A stretch of DNA of 64,000 nucleotides from Novimethylophilus kurashikiensis (GTDB lineage Bacteria > Pseudomonadota > Gammaproteobacteria > Burkholderiales > Methylophilaceae): NCBI RefSeq assembly GCF_003112435.1, contig NZ_BDOQ01000003.1, positions 124,001 to 188,000 on the forward strand, read 5' to 3'. Positions 20,201 through 29,293 of this stretch are shown in pieces (position 1 is the stretch's first letter; every line of letters starts with the position of its first letter). The notes under the pieces are model-generated. The model worked only from the letters and a program-made list of their open reading frames with translations. It had not been told where the DNA came from and searched no databases. A program made the translations under genes and the position numbers.

Positions 20201-21067
20201 TTGAATACTGCTATTACTCAGCCACTAGTGTCTGTTTTGCTGCCAGTTAGAAATGGCTCCGACACTCTAAAGTTTGCTATTCAATCTATCCTTCATCAAT
20301 CTCTAGCCGACTTGGAGCTTTTAGTGATTGATGATGGATCCACTGATGGTTCAGGTGATTTGGCAACTAGTATTGGTGATCCTCGGGTATATGTACTAAG
20401 CGAAACTAAGAATCGTGGACTAGCATTTCGACTAAATCAAGGCATCGATGCCGCTCGAGGCAAATTCATCGCTCGCATGGATGCAGATGATTTTTCCTTT
20501 CCACAACGTTTGGAAAAACAACTTAGATTCCTTGAGTCTCACCCTGAAATTGATCTTGTCGGCTGTCGTCCCGTAACCTTTCATGACAATGGGCGGCCTA
20601 TTGGTCTATTTCCCCTTGCCAAAACGCATGAGGAAATATGTGCGAATCCGTCACGAGGATTTTATTTAGCCCACCCCACCTGGATGGGTAGGACAGAATG
20701 GTTCCGTCGGCACCGATATCGCATTCCAGAAGTGCGAAGGGCAGAAGATCAAGACTTATTGCTAAGGAGTTATCGTGACAGCCAGTTTGCATGCCTCCCC
20801 GAGGTATTACTGGCATATCGCATTCATTCATTCGACTTTAAACGTACTTGGCTCGCTCGCCGCTCCCTCTGTGCCGCCCAAATTAGTTTTTTTTACTCAA
20901 ATAGAGAATGGCGAAACGTAATGTCTACTTTATTAATGACAACTGCAAAAGTTGCAGTTGACTTACTGGCAGCTATTCCAGGGGGAGAGTTTATTTTCAA
21001 TCGCCGTATGGGAGAAAACATTCCGCCAAAAATTATTTCCGAATTGCAAGAATATAAGATCCTTTAA
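20201..21067 (+). CDS. Family 2 glycosyltransferase
   Basis: A second GT2 enzyme of 288 residues: VSVLLPVRNGSDTLKFAIQS, LLVIDDGSTDGS, and the metal-binding ARMDADDFS, then RRAEDQDLLLR. The start is TTG at 20201, four bases after the methyltransferase stop. C-terminal hydrophobic stretch (LLMTTAKVAVDLLAAIPG) may touch the membrane. The donor and acceptor are unknown. Confidence 0.87.
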   Translation: MNTAITQPLVSVLLPVRNGSDTLKFAIQSILHQSLADLELLVIDDGSTDGSGDLATSIGDPRVYVLSETKNRGLAFRLNQGIDAARGKFIARMDADDFSFPQRLEKQLRFLESHPEIDLVGCRPVTFHDNGRPIGLFPLAKTHEEICANPSRGFYLAHPTWMGRTEWFRRHRYRIPEVRRAEDQDLLLRSYRDSQFACLPEVLLAYRIHSFDFKRTWLARRSLCAAQISFFYSNREWRNVMSTLLMTTAKVAVDLLAAIPGGEFIFNRRMGENIPPKIISELQEYKIL

Positions 21068-21095
21068 AAAAATGAATAAGTATGTATCGCGTTAA

Positions 21096-22241
21096 ATGAG
21101 CTCGGTTAAACGACCCAAACTCATATACTTCACCTCCGTTGATTGGTTTTTCTGTTCCCATTTTTTAGAGCGCGCAATTGCTGCTAAAAATTGTGGCTAT
21201 GATGTACTCGTAATAACCAATGTAGATCAGCATGGCGACAGAATTAAAAATGCCGGACTTCGCTTAATACATCTAAAAATTGAGCGCCGTAGTTTAAATC
21301 CGTTTACCTCAGTAAAAAACATCTATTCAATAACGAAGATATACCTCGAAGAAAAGCCAGATATTGTTCATCACATCGCTTTAAAACCTATACTGCTTGG
21401 AGGTGTTGCGAGTCTACTTTCGAGGCAAAAAGGCATTGTCAACGCAATTGTGGGTATGGGGTATTTATATATTTCACAACGTTTAGTTGTAAAAATAATA
21501 CGTCCACTACTGGGCCTCTCCCTAAAACTTCTCCTTAATCCATCTGGGAGCAAAGTTATTTTTGAAAATTCGGACGATCTTACGTCTTTCGTTGCTGCGA
21601 AAATTGTCCGCGAGGCTGACGCGGTTCTCATCAAAGGGGCGGGCGTAAACCCGGAAAATTTCAAGTTGGGTGGGCAACCACATCATCCACCAGTTGTGGC
21701 TCTTGTAGCAAGGCTATTATGGGATAAAGGAATAGCGGAATTCGTTAATGCCGCACGAATCATTAAAAACAAGGGCTTAATTTGTCGTTTTTTGATTATT
21801 GGAAAAGCTGATTTGGATAACCACGCATCCATCGATGAAAAAACCCTTTCCGAATGGCGTGCAGAAGGAGTTGTGGAACTTCCAGGTTATCGTGATGATA
21901 TCCCCAAGTTACTCTCCGAAGTAGACATCGCGTGTCTACCCTCATATCGAGAGGGACTTCCTAAATCTCTATTAGAAGCAATGGCTGCCGGATTGCCTTG
22001 CGTTACAACGGATGTTCCCGGTTGTAGAGAGGCTGTACGAAATGGTGATAATGGAATCTTGGTTCCGCCTCAAAATGCCGAAAGTTTGTCGGATGCACTT
22101 GAACGGTTGTTACTGGATGAGAAACTAAGAATCCAGATGGGACAACGTGGTCGTGCTCGTGTAGTGCAAGAATTCTCGACTGAGATAGTAACGAGACAAA
22201 CAATATCTCTTTATCAGTTGATATTATCGAATCGGACCTGA
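21096..22241 (+). CDS. Family 4 glycosyltransferase
   Basis: A 381-residue GT-B enzyme of the CapM/PglA-like group. The N-terminal IYFTSVDWFFCSHFLERAI and KPDIVHHIALKPI are typical, and the donor site contains SYREGLPKSLLEAMAAGLP with the EX7E arrangement. It ends the co-directional run of glycan genes; the next gene is on the opposite strand. The sugar transferred is unknown. Confidence 0.88.
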   Translation: MSSVKRPKLIYFTSVDWFFCSHFLERAIAAKNCGYDVLVITNVDQHGDRIKNAGLRLIHLKIERRSLNPFTSVKNIYSITKIYLEEKPDIVHHIALKPILLGGVASLLSRQKGIVNAIVGMGYLYISQRLVVKIIRPLLGLSLKLLLNPSGSKVIFENSDDLTSFVAAKIVREADAVLIKGAGVNPENFKLGGQPHHPPVVALVARLLWDKGIAEFVNAARIIKNKGLICRFLIIGKADLDNHASIDEKTLSEWRAEGVVELPGYRDDIPKLLSEVDIACLPSYREGLPKSLLEAMAAGLPCVTTDVPGCREAVRNGDNGILVPPQNAESLSDALERLLLDEKLRIQMGQRGRARVVQEFSTEIVTRQTISLYQLILSNRT

Positions 22242-22296
22242 TGAAAAATCATCATTGGACCATATCAAAGGCATCAATATGAAATAGTTACCAGAA

Positions 22297-23526
22297 CTAG
22301 GGCTTCCTCCAAGCTCGGAATGATTCCGCTACTGCGGATTTAGCCCTCCAATTTTGCGACTGTTCCCAAACCACCTTATCATTCACCGCATACACCTCAC
22401 ACCCTTGATGCTGCCGCTTACAAGCACTCATCGCCTGTTGCAGCGGGTCGTACCCCCCCACCGTTGTATAAGTCGCTCCATCATCTGCAATCACAAATGC
22501 TTTAGGCAGGCTTTTCTTGAGGAATGTCTTGTAGGCTTCGCGTCCAGGTTCGTTGACGAGCGGTAGCGCATCGATATTGCCGATATCGGCGAAGTTTGTC
22601 GCTGCGGGATACGGTGCAGGTAACAGTTCGGCATGCAAAGGCTCAGCGGGGAGTCCGATTTTGGCCAAGAATGCATCCATTTTCGGCATCCACACCGGCA
22701 AAGCTTCTAGACTACCGAGAAATCCATGCGAATCGCGCATGAAATTGCCGTAGGCAACGATTTCCGCTTTTTCGCCGCCTTGGTTGTATTGCTTCAGCAT
22801 GTTGCGCCAGACTGGAACCGCAAATTTGGAGTCGTTGTCGCCATAAAACCAGAGCGACGGCACTTGTGTATTTTGGCCGAAATGCCCGGAAGCGGCCGCA
22901 AGCGAGCCTTGCCATCCAAGGCAATCGGGTGCGTTCAATCCACCGGCAAAATTGACGAGGCCTTTAACGCCGGGGATATTCAAACTGCCGGCACCCAACG
23001 TATTCCAACCGCCCATGCTCTGGCCGAAAATAACAACCTTACCGGATTCAACAGGCACCCCAGCATCGGGATGGTTAACTAGATATTCAATGACCCTGGC
23101 AAGGTCCTGCCCGTGATGCACCGCCATCGCCTCCAGATTGCATCCCGTCACCCAGGTATCCCCGTCGGACCCTGCAAAACCGCGCATCATCGGGATCACT
23201 ACGGCATACCCTCTCGACAAAAAGTAACGAGCGGCATACACCGAGCGGTAACGCTTTTCGTTTTCCGGCATGCCGGGATTTTTGCCGTGGTTGAGTACGG
23301 CAAGCGGGAACGGGCCAGCACCTGGTGGCGTGAACACCGTGACTTGCAGCCGCACCAAGGGCGTTTGTTGGATAGGGACGTAGATAATGCGCTCGTTCAA
23401 CTGGGGGTCGAGCGGTTCATCGCCGGCATCAGCGGCTTGTGCAGCCAGCGGAATAGATAAGCGAATAAGGATCAGGAACCCCAGCAGACAACGCGCCAGG
23501 GGAGCAGCGAATGTTGCAATCAGCAT
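22297..23526 (-). CDS. Secreted alpha/beta hydrolase (dienelactone-hydrolase-like)
   Basis: A 409-residue alpha/beta-hydrolase with an N-terminal signal sequence (hydrophobic residues about 10-30, ending LAAQA-ADA). The nucleophile elbow is GQSMGG (about residue 167), the oxyanion region LNHGKNPG, and a late DSHG supplies a likely catalytic His. An additional C-terminal domain of about 110 residues follows the hydrolase fold. It is transcribed against the glycan genes on both sides and could act on ester groups in the periplasm or outside. No specific substrate can be named. Confidence 0.75.
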   Translation of the reverse strand: MLIATFAAPLARCLLGFLILIRLSIPLAAQAADAGDEPLDPQLNERIIYVPIQQTPLVRLQVTVFTPPGAGPFPLAVLNHGKNPGMPENEKRYRSVYAARYFLSRGYAVVIPMMRGFAGSDGDTWVTGCNLEAMAVHHGQDLARVIEYLVNHPDAGVPVESGKVVIFGQSMGGWNTLGAGSLNIPGVKGLVNFAGGLNAPDCLGWQGSLAAASGHFGQNTQVPSLWFYGDNDSKFAVPVWRNMLKQYNQGGEKAEIVAYGNFMRDSHGFLGSLEALPVWMPKMDAFLAKIGLPAEPLHAELLPAPYPAATNFADIGNIDALPLVNEPGREAYKTFLKKSLPKAFVIADDGATYTTVGGYDPLQQAMSACKRQHQGCEVYAVNDKVVWEQSQNWRAKSAVAESFRAWRKP

Positions 23527-23729
23527 CGGTATTTCTCAAACTCAGCGTGTCTAACCCAGTGTTGTAATACGTCACGTCACGCCAGAATTTCAGTCTGAGA
23601 TTGCGAAAGAATTTATTCATTGTTCTTGCACCGGCTCGCCATATCTTTGCGATGAAAATCGTCTCCGAATAATCCGCCCTGAATCGTCGAAGTAACAATA
23701 ATTCTGCAAGAAAGCTGAATGCCCTTCGC

Positions 23730-23759
23730 TATAATGGCTAGCCCGCTAATGATTAGCGG
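23730..23759 (+). promoter_or_regulatory. -10 element with an operator-like palindrome at the start site
   Basis: A perfect TATAAT (23730-23735) is followed seven bases later by the palindrome CCGCTAAT-G-ATTAGCGG (23743-23759), 27 bp before the next gene. The one-base centre argues for a protein-binding site rather than an RNA hairpin. No clear -35 hexamer is visible. Confidence 0.5.
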
Positions 23760-23786
23760 CCATTCGGGTCGAGAACCATCTTATCC

Positions 23787-24719
23787 ATGTCATCCATATT
23801 GATCACCGGCGCCAATGGTTTTGTCGGACAAGCCTTATGCCGGCACCTTGAATCCTCCGGTCGAGTCATCACGAGGGCAGTTCGTGATGCGGCCACTGCC
23901 AATCAGGTCAGCGTGGGCGATATTCATGACTCAACGGATTGGCACTCAGCTTTGAAGGATTGTCATGCAGTCATTCATACGGCAGCCCGCGTTCATATGA
24001 TGGAAGACCAGGCTGCAGATCCGCTTGCAGAGTTTCGGAAAACCAACACGGCCGGCACGCTCAATTTGGCCCGGCAAGCCGCCAGTAGCGGAGTGCGTCG
24101 TTTCGTCTTCATTAGCAGCATTAAGGTCAACGGCGAATCAGGACATTTCAAAAGCCAAGACACTCCAGCACCTCAAGATGCCTACGGCCTTTCAAAATGG
24201 GAAGCGGAACAAGGGCTTCATGAGATAGGCAAGCAAACTGGCATGGAAATCGTCGTCATCCGTCCCCCCCTGGTGTATGGCCCCGGCGTCGGCGCCAATT
24301 TTTTGCGACTGATGCGGATCGTCAAAAAAGGGCTTCCCATGCCGCTGGGAGGCATCCGTAATAAACGAAGTTTGATCTACATCGGTAACTTAATCGACGC
24401 CATTACCTTGGCCCTCAGTCACCCTGCTGCAGCTGGCAATACCTATCTAGTAGCAGACCGGGAAACGTTTTCCACTCCAGACCTCATGCGAAATCTGGCT
24501 GTGGCCATGGGAACCCGAATCTATTTGCCGTCGATGCCCTCGAGCTGGTTGCGCGTGGCGGCAAAAATTACGGGTAAATCAGACGAGCTTGACCGGTTGC
24601 TCGACTCTCTGGTGGTCGACACCTCGTCTATTCAACAAGACCTTGGCTGGAAAGCACCATGGAACGCCCAGGAAGGATTCGCCGAAACGGCAAAATGGTT
24701 CAACCAGATTGATGCATAA
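23787..24719 (+). CDS. Nucleotide-sugar 4-reductase/epimerase (WbpV/WreQ-like SDR)
   Basis: A 310-residue extended SDR: ITGANGFVGQALCRHL, FISSIKVNGE, and the catalytic DAYGLSKWEAE. This combination, placed directly upstream of a small phosphoglycosyltransferase, resembles WbpV/WreQ-type enzymes that make UDP-QuiNAc. That function is inferred from similarity and order; a UDP-Glc epimerase role is possible. The required 4,6-dehydratase is not in the window. It precedes the phosphoglycosyltransferase by 3 bp. Confidence 0.78.
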   Translation: MSSILITGANGFVGQALCRHLESSGRVITRAVRDAATANQVSVGDIHDSTDWHSALKDCHAVIHTAARVHMMEDQAADPLAEFRKTNTAGTLNLARQAASSGVRRFVFISSIKVNGESGHFKSQDTPAPQDAYGLSKWEAEQGLHEIGKQTGMEIVVIRPPLVYGPGVGANFLRLMRIVKKGLPMPLGGIRNKRSLIYIGNLIDAITLALSHPAAAGNTYLVADRETFSTPDLMRNLAVAMGTRIYLPSMPSSWLRVAAKITGKSDELDRLLDSLVVDTSSIQQDLGWKAPWNAQEGFAETAKWFNQIDA

Positions 24720-24722
24720 ATC

Positions 24723-25283
24723 ATGAAGCGAATTTTCGATCTTGCCCTTGCCAGCCTTGCAGGCCTGCTTCTGCTGCTTCCTATCGTCATCGTCGCCCTT
24801 GCCGTGCGAGTGACGTCTCCCGGCCCCGTGCTTTACTGGAGCGATCGCGTTGGCAAAAACAATCGTATTTTCAAGATGCCGAAGTTTCGAAGCATGCGCA
24901 TGGACACGCCGGCTGTCGCGACTCACCTACTTGGGAATCCCGCTGCTTACCTGACTCCCATCGGTTCATTTTTGCGCAAAAGCAGTCTGGACGAATTGCC
25001 TCAGCTGTGGAGTATTCTCAAGGGCGACATGAGCTTCGTCGGACCACGGCCGGCACTGTTCAATCAAGACGATTTAATCGCCTTGCGTACCGAGAACGGT
25101 GTACATACCTTAACGCCGGGGCTGACAGGTTGGGCCCAAATCAATGGAAGAGACGAGTTGGCCATCCCGGACAAAGTCAAACTCGATACGGAATACATGC
25201 ATCGCCGCTCGTTCTTTTTCGACATCTATGTGCTTTGGCTGACTTTCATCAAGGTATTGCGCAGCGATGGTGTATCCCATTGA
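24723..25283 (+). CDS. Monotopic phosphoglycosyl transferase (undecaprenyl-phosphate sugar-1-phosphate transferase)
   Basis: Starts a glycan by moving a sugar-1-phosphate from a UDP-sugar to undecaprenyl phosphate. The 186-residue protein has one N-terminal hydrophobic hairpin (LALASLAGLLLLLPIVIVAL), KFRSMRMDT, the catalytic Asp-Glu pair in SSLDELPQLWSIL, and GDMSFVGPRPAL. The short form lacks the extra transmembrane helices of WcaJ/WbaP and resembles PglC/WreU. It is the only initiating transferase seen, so it may prime the chain completed by the 7-22 kb cluster. Confidence 0.88.
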   Translation: MKRIFDLALASLAGLLLLLPIVIVALAVRVTSPGPVLYWSDRVGKNNRIFKMPKFRSMRMDTPAVATHLLGNPAAYLTPIGSFLRKSSLDELPQLWSILKGDMSFVGPRPALFNQDDLIALRTENGVHTLTPGLTGWAQINGRDELAIPDKVKLDTEYMHRRSFFFDIYVLWLTFIKVLRSDGVSH

Positions 25284-25299
25284 TGGTTGATTATCTGCC

Positions 25300-26208
25300 A
25301 TGACCGCACAACCACGCCCCCTGCAAGGCTACCTCGCCGCCCTCGGCACTGTTGCCATCTGGACCGGCTTTATCCTGATCTCGCGTATGGGTGGCAAGAG
25401 TCCGCTCACGGCTTACGACATCCTGGCCTTGCGTCTGGCGGCGGCGAGTTTGCTGCTGTTGCCGTTTGCCAAGGGCATCCCCAAGAGCGCCAGGCGTGAT
25501 CGCAAGCTTTGGCTGCTGACCGTGCTGGCAGGCGTGCTCTATGGGGTCTTTGCTTATAGCGCTTTTAAGTTCGCCCCGGCTGCACATGCCGCCATCCTCC
25601 TGCCGGGCCTTCAGCCCTTCCTCATCATGGCTTGTACCTGGCTGCTGTTCAGCGTCAAGCCGCCACGGGAACGGCATTTGGGGCTGTTCATCATCGGGGC
25701 TGGGGTTCTTTGTGCCGCGGCGCCTTATATCCTGGCTTCCGGCGGGCATTGGACCGGCACCACGTTGGTCGGTGATGGGTTATTCCTGGTTGCTTCCACC
25801 ATCTGGGCGTTCTACACCATCCTGGCCCGGCGCTGGCATTACAACCCATGGGTTCTGACGCGTTTTGTCGCGTTCGGCTCGACGGCCATCTACCTGCCGA
25901 TTTATCTCCTGTGGCTGCCCAAGCAAATCGGCGCCGCCCCCATGTCGCAAATCATTATCCAGGCGTTGTACCAAGGCATCGGGCCGACCATCGTCGCCAT
26001 GCTGTTGTTCCTCAAGGCGGTTTCCATCCTCGGCGCGGAACGAACCGGGGCAATGATCGCGCTGGTGCCGGTGCTGTCGGGCATCGCCGCCGTACCTCTG
26101 CTAGGCGAGCCTCTCAACGCGTGGCTCATCGCGGCACTGGGATTAGTCTCGCTCGGGGCTTATCTATGCGCCCGTCATTTGCCTGAGCGCAAGCACGCGG
26201 CCCACTAA
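25300..26208 (+). CDS. EamA/DMT-family transporter
   Basis: A 302-residue inner-membrane protein with about ten hydrophobic helices arranged as two EamA repeats (for example the N-terminal GYLAALGTVAIWTGFILISR and the second repeat VSTIWAFYTILAR). Drug/metabolite transporters of this family export amino acids, nucleotides or other metabolites. It lies 17 bp after the phosphoglycosyltransferase and may be co-transcribed. The substrate is not recognisable. Confidence 0.85.
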   Translation: MTAQPRPLQGYLAALGTVAIWTGFILISRMGGKSPLTAYDILALRLAAASLLLLPFAKGIPKSARRDRKLWLLTVLAGVLYGVFAYSAFKFAPAAHAAILLPGLQPFLIMACTWLLFSVKPPRERHLGLFIIGAGVLCAAAPYILASGGHWTGTTLVGDGLFLVASTIWAFYTILARRWHYNPWVLTRFVAFGSTAIYLPIYLLWLPKQIGAAPMSQIIIQALYQGIGPTIVAMLLFLKAVSILGAERTGAMIALVPVLSGIAAVPLLGEPLNAWLIAALGLVSLGAYLCARHLPERKHAAH

Positions 26209-26216
26209 GTCGTCCA

Positions 26217-26981
26217 TCAAACGGTAATTCCCAGCTTGGCCAATAAAACGGCCATGCGTCGCCAATGGGAGCCTTCCCAGAAAATGCCGTGGCATACCTC
26301 GCAAGTGCTGAACCGCTGTTGATGTTCCCGCACGCTGGGCGGTAGGAAGTCTTCGATCTCCGCCTTGGGCACGGGATGCAGCGGCGCGTTGCATTGCAGG
26401 CACAGGCTGAACGGTTTGGCGCTGCGCCTTAAATCCAGCCGCTCGATAATCTCGGCCAACTGCTGCTCCGCCTTCAAGGCCCGCACATAACAGCCATGCG
26501 TAATCGTGCGCCGTTTGAGCAAATCCCGGTCTCGGGTGAGCACGATGCGGTGTTCGCGGGCAGCAATCGCCTCAATTTCAGCATCGTGAAAGTTGTTGTC
26601 GTAGAGGGTGTCAAACCCTGCCAACCGGAGAAATCTGGCCAATCCTCCCAGGTGCGCATCGGCGATGAATCGGCTCTGCCGTAACGGTGCTTCGCGCAGT
26701 CGTACAAGCGGCGTGACATCTAAAGCCTCGAAAGTGGGATATACGGCCACGCGATCACCATCTTCAAGCATGCGGTCGAAGCCCACCGACTCGCCGTTGA
26801 CCAGGATCAGTTCCACCTCGGTATGAGGCACGCCCAGGGCTTCGATCATATGCTTGGTGGTTGCGGCACGCGCACATTGGCAAACGATGTCCCGATACCG
26901 CTGCCCTCGCGGCAGAAAATCGTTGAGCTCTTGATAAAAGCGAAAGGTCGCCCAAGCACCCATAATCCAAGCCCCCATCAT
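26217..26981 (-). CDS. Mut7-C RNase with N-terminal ubiquitin-like domain
   Basis: A 254-residue two-domain protein. Residues about 10-95 are a Mut7-C-type ubiquitin-fold domain (VELILVNGESVGFDRML, GDRVAVYPTFE). The C-terminal half is the Mut7-C PIN-like RNase with FIADAHLGGLARFLRLAGFDT, TRDRDLLKR and two cysteine pairs, CLQC and CEVC, forming a zinc ribbon. The acidic residues D (ADAHLG) and D (TRDRD) are the likely metal ligands. ATGs at 26963 or 26981 could both be the start. It converges with the EamA gene with 8 bp between stops. Its RNA target is unknown. Confidence 0.85.
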   Translation of the reverse strand: MMGAWIMGAWATFRFYQELNDFLPRGQRYRDIVCQCARAATTKHMIEALGVPHTEVELILVNGESVGFDRMLEDGDRVAVYPTFEALDVTPLVRLREAPLRQSRFIADAHLGGLARFLRLAGFDTLYDNNFHDAEIEAIAAREHRIVLTRDRDLLKRRTITHGCYVRALKAEQQLAEIIERLDLRRSAKPFSLCLQCNAPLHPVPKAEIEDFLPPSVREHQQRFSTCEVCHGIFWEGSHWRRMAVLLAKLGITV

Positions 26982-27079
26982 CCACGGTTCTCATTATTGA
27001 TCGTACTTATCCTCATGTCGGACTCGTCCATATTCCCCGCAGTTCCTGCATCGACACCGCACTTGCGCCATAATGCGTC

Positions 27080-29293
27080 ATGGTTTCCGTTCAGCACGAA
27101 TTAAGCGTCCTCGCCAATCGCAACGATTGGACCGTCTCCGATTGGCTCGCGGCATTATCAGATAAATTTTCGCCCGAAGAGCTTGAGCTACTGCGCCGTG
27201 CTTGCGAGTTAGCCGAGCCATTGTATGCCCCCCGGCGCGAGATCACCGGCATGCCGCTCATGCAGCACGCCCTGGGTGCCGCCTCCATCCTGCTCGCCAT
27301 GAACATGGACGTGGACACCATCGCCGCCGCGATCCTGCACGCCGTCCCGGATGAGCTGGAAGACGCCAGCCTCACCATTGCCGAACGGTTCGGGCCCGCC
27401 GTCGCAAGCCTGGTGGACGGCATCTCGCGCATGGAGCAGATCCAGGAATTCAGCGAGATGGAAAGCCTGCATGCGCCCGACCCCAAGAAAGGCGACCAGG
27501 GGCAGCAGATCGAAAGCCTGCGGCAGATGCTGCTGGCGATGGTGGAAGACATCCGCGTCGTACTGATCAAGCTCGCCGAACGCACCCAGACCATGCGCAG
27601 CCTCACCGGCGCCTCCGAAGAACAACGCAAGAAGATTGCCCGCGAAACGCGCGGTATTTTCGCACCGCTGGCAAACCGGCTCGGTATCTGGCAGATGAAA
27701 TGGGAACTGGAAGACTTGTCACTGCGGCATCTGGAGCCGGAGTTATATAAAGAAATCGCCCGCAAGCTGGACGAGCGCCGTATCGACCGCGAGCAATACA
27801 TCGTCGATGTCGTCGCCCAACTCAGTAAAGAGTTGCAGGGCGCAGAGATCCAGGGCGAAGTCATGGGCCGCCCCAAGCACATTCATAGCATCATCAACAA
27901 GATGCGGCGCAAGAACCTCGATTTCACCGAGCTTTATGATGTACGCGCAGTGCGCATCCTGGTGGACGACATCAAGGATTGCTACACGGTGCTGGGGCTC
28001 GTCCATCAGCTGTGGCAGCCCATTCCCGGCGAGTTCGACGACTACATCTCGCATCCCAAGAGCAACGGCTACCGCTCGCTGCATACCGCCGTGATTGGCC
28101 CGCGCGGATTGGCGCTGGAAGTGCAGATTCGCACCCACGAGATGCACCAGCATTCGGAGCTTGGCGTTGCAGCACACTGGCGCTACAAGGAAGGGGCTAA
28201 GTCGGACGCCAAGTTCGACGAGAAAATCGCCTGGTTGCGGCGTATCCTGGAGTGGAAGGAAGAACTTGCCGACAGCGGCGACATGATGGAGCAGTTCAAA
28301 AACGAGCTGTTCCAGGACAAGGTCTACGTGCTCACGCCGCAGGGCAAGGTCATCGACCTGCCGCAAGGCGCCACACCGGTCGATTTCGCCTACACCTTGC
28401 ATACCGATCTCGGGCACCGCACGCGCGGCGCCAAGGTAGATGGCAGCATCGTGCCGCTCAATTACAAGCTGCAGAACGGTCAGCGCGTGGAAATCCTCGC
28501 CGCCAAGACCGGCTCGCCCAGCCGCGACTGGCTCAGCCCTTCATTGGGGTATTTGCAGAGCGCCCGTGCACGTAGCAAGGTTCGGCACTGGTTCAAGTAC
28601 CAGAACTTCGAGGAAAACGTTTCGCAAGGCCGCGCCAAGCTGGATAAGGAATTGCACCGCCTCGGCGTCGGCACGATCAACCAGGAAGCGCTGGCGCAGA
28701 AGCTGCACTTTAACAAGCTGGAAGACTGCCTTGCCGCGATCGGGCGGGGCGACGTTACGGCACACCAAATCGCTCAGGCTGTTCAGGATCACGAACCGGC
28801 CAAACCGCTACAACCCAAACCCGTATCGCGCCCGGCCCTGTCGGAAAACACCTCCGGTATCCTGCTCGAAGGCGTGGGCAATGTGCTCTCCAACACTGCC
28901 AAATGCTGCAAGCCGGTCGCGCCCGAGCCTATTGTCGGCTACGTCACTCGCGATCGCGGCGTGACGGTACACCGCCAGAATTGCGCCTTCATCGCCCGCT
29001 TGCCCGAAGATCGGCGCGCTCGGCTGCTGGATGCCCAATGGGGAACGGCCGCCGTCCAGCAGCGTACCTCGGTGGATATCGAGGTGGAGGCTATCGACCG
29101 CCAGGGACTGCTGCGGGACATCACCGACTTGCTCGCCCAGGAGCACGTCAATGTCACCAAAACGAACACGCTCAGCAAGCACCATCAAGCCCGGATGCGC
29201 TTCTCCATCGAAGTCGCGGACCTCGACCAGCTAAGCCGCGTGCTTGCGCTGGTAGGCAAGGTAAGGAACGTCACCCGCGCCCGACGCTGCTGA
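27080..29293 (+). CDS. relA: (p)ppGpp synthetase I (monofunctional RelA)
   Basis: Ribosome-associated alarmone synthetase of the stringent response. The 737-residue protein has the complete RSH layout: degenerate hydrolase domain (HAVPDE where active hydrolases have HDxxED), synthetase domain with the RelA-type acidic GEFDDYISHPKSNGYRSLHT and EVQIRT, a TGS domain (VYVLTPQGKVIDLPQGATPVDFAY), a zinc-finger region with CCKP, and a C-terminal ACT domain. The altered HD motif and the EFDD rather than RFKD motif point to RelA and not SpoT. Its last 63 bp overlap the 3' end of the efflux gene on the other strand. Confidence 0.94.
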   Translation: MVSVQHELSVLANRNDWTVSDWLAALSDKFSPEELELLRRACELAEPLYAPRREITGMPLMQHALGAASILLAMNMDVDTIAAAILHAVPDELEDASLTIAERFGPAVASLVDGISRMEQIQEFSEMESLHAPDPKKGDQGQQIESLRQMLLAMVEDIRVVLIKLAERTQTMRSLTGASEEQRKKIARETRGIFAPLANRLGIWQMKWELEDLSLRHLEPELYKEIARKLDERRIDREQYIVDVVAQLSKELQGAEIQGEVMGRPKHIHSIINKMRRKNLDFTELYDVRAVRILVDDIKDCYTVLGLVHQLWQPIPGEFDDYISHPKSNGYRSLHTAVIGPRGLALEVQIRTHEMHQHSELGVAAHWRYKEGAKSDAKFDEKIAWLRRILEWKEELADSGDMMEQFKNELFQDKVYVLTPQGKVIDLPQGATPVDFAYTLHTDLGHRTRGAKVDGSIVPLNYKLQNGQRVEILAAKTGSPSRDWLSPSLGYLQSARARSKVRHWFKYQNFEENVSQGRAKLDKELHRLGVGTINQEALAQKLHFNKLEDCLAAIGRGDVTAHQIAQAVQDHEPAKPLQPKPVSRPALSENTSGILLEGVGNVLSNTAKCCKPVAPEPIVGYVTRDRGVTVHRQNCAFIARLPEDRRARLLDAQWGTAAVQQRTSVDIEVEAIDRQGLLRDITDLLAQEHVNVTKTNTLSKHHQARMRFSIEVADLDQLSRVLALVGKVRNVTRARRC

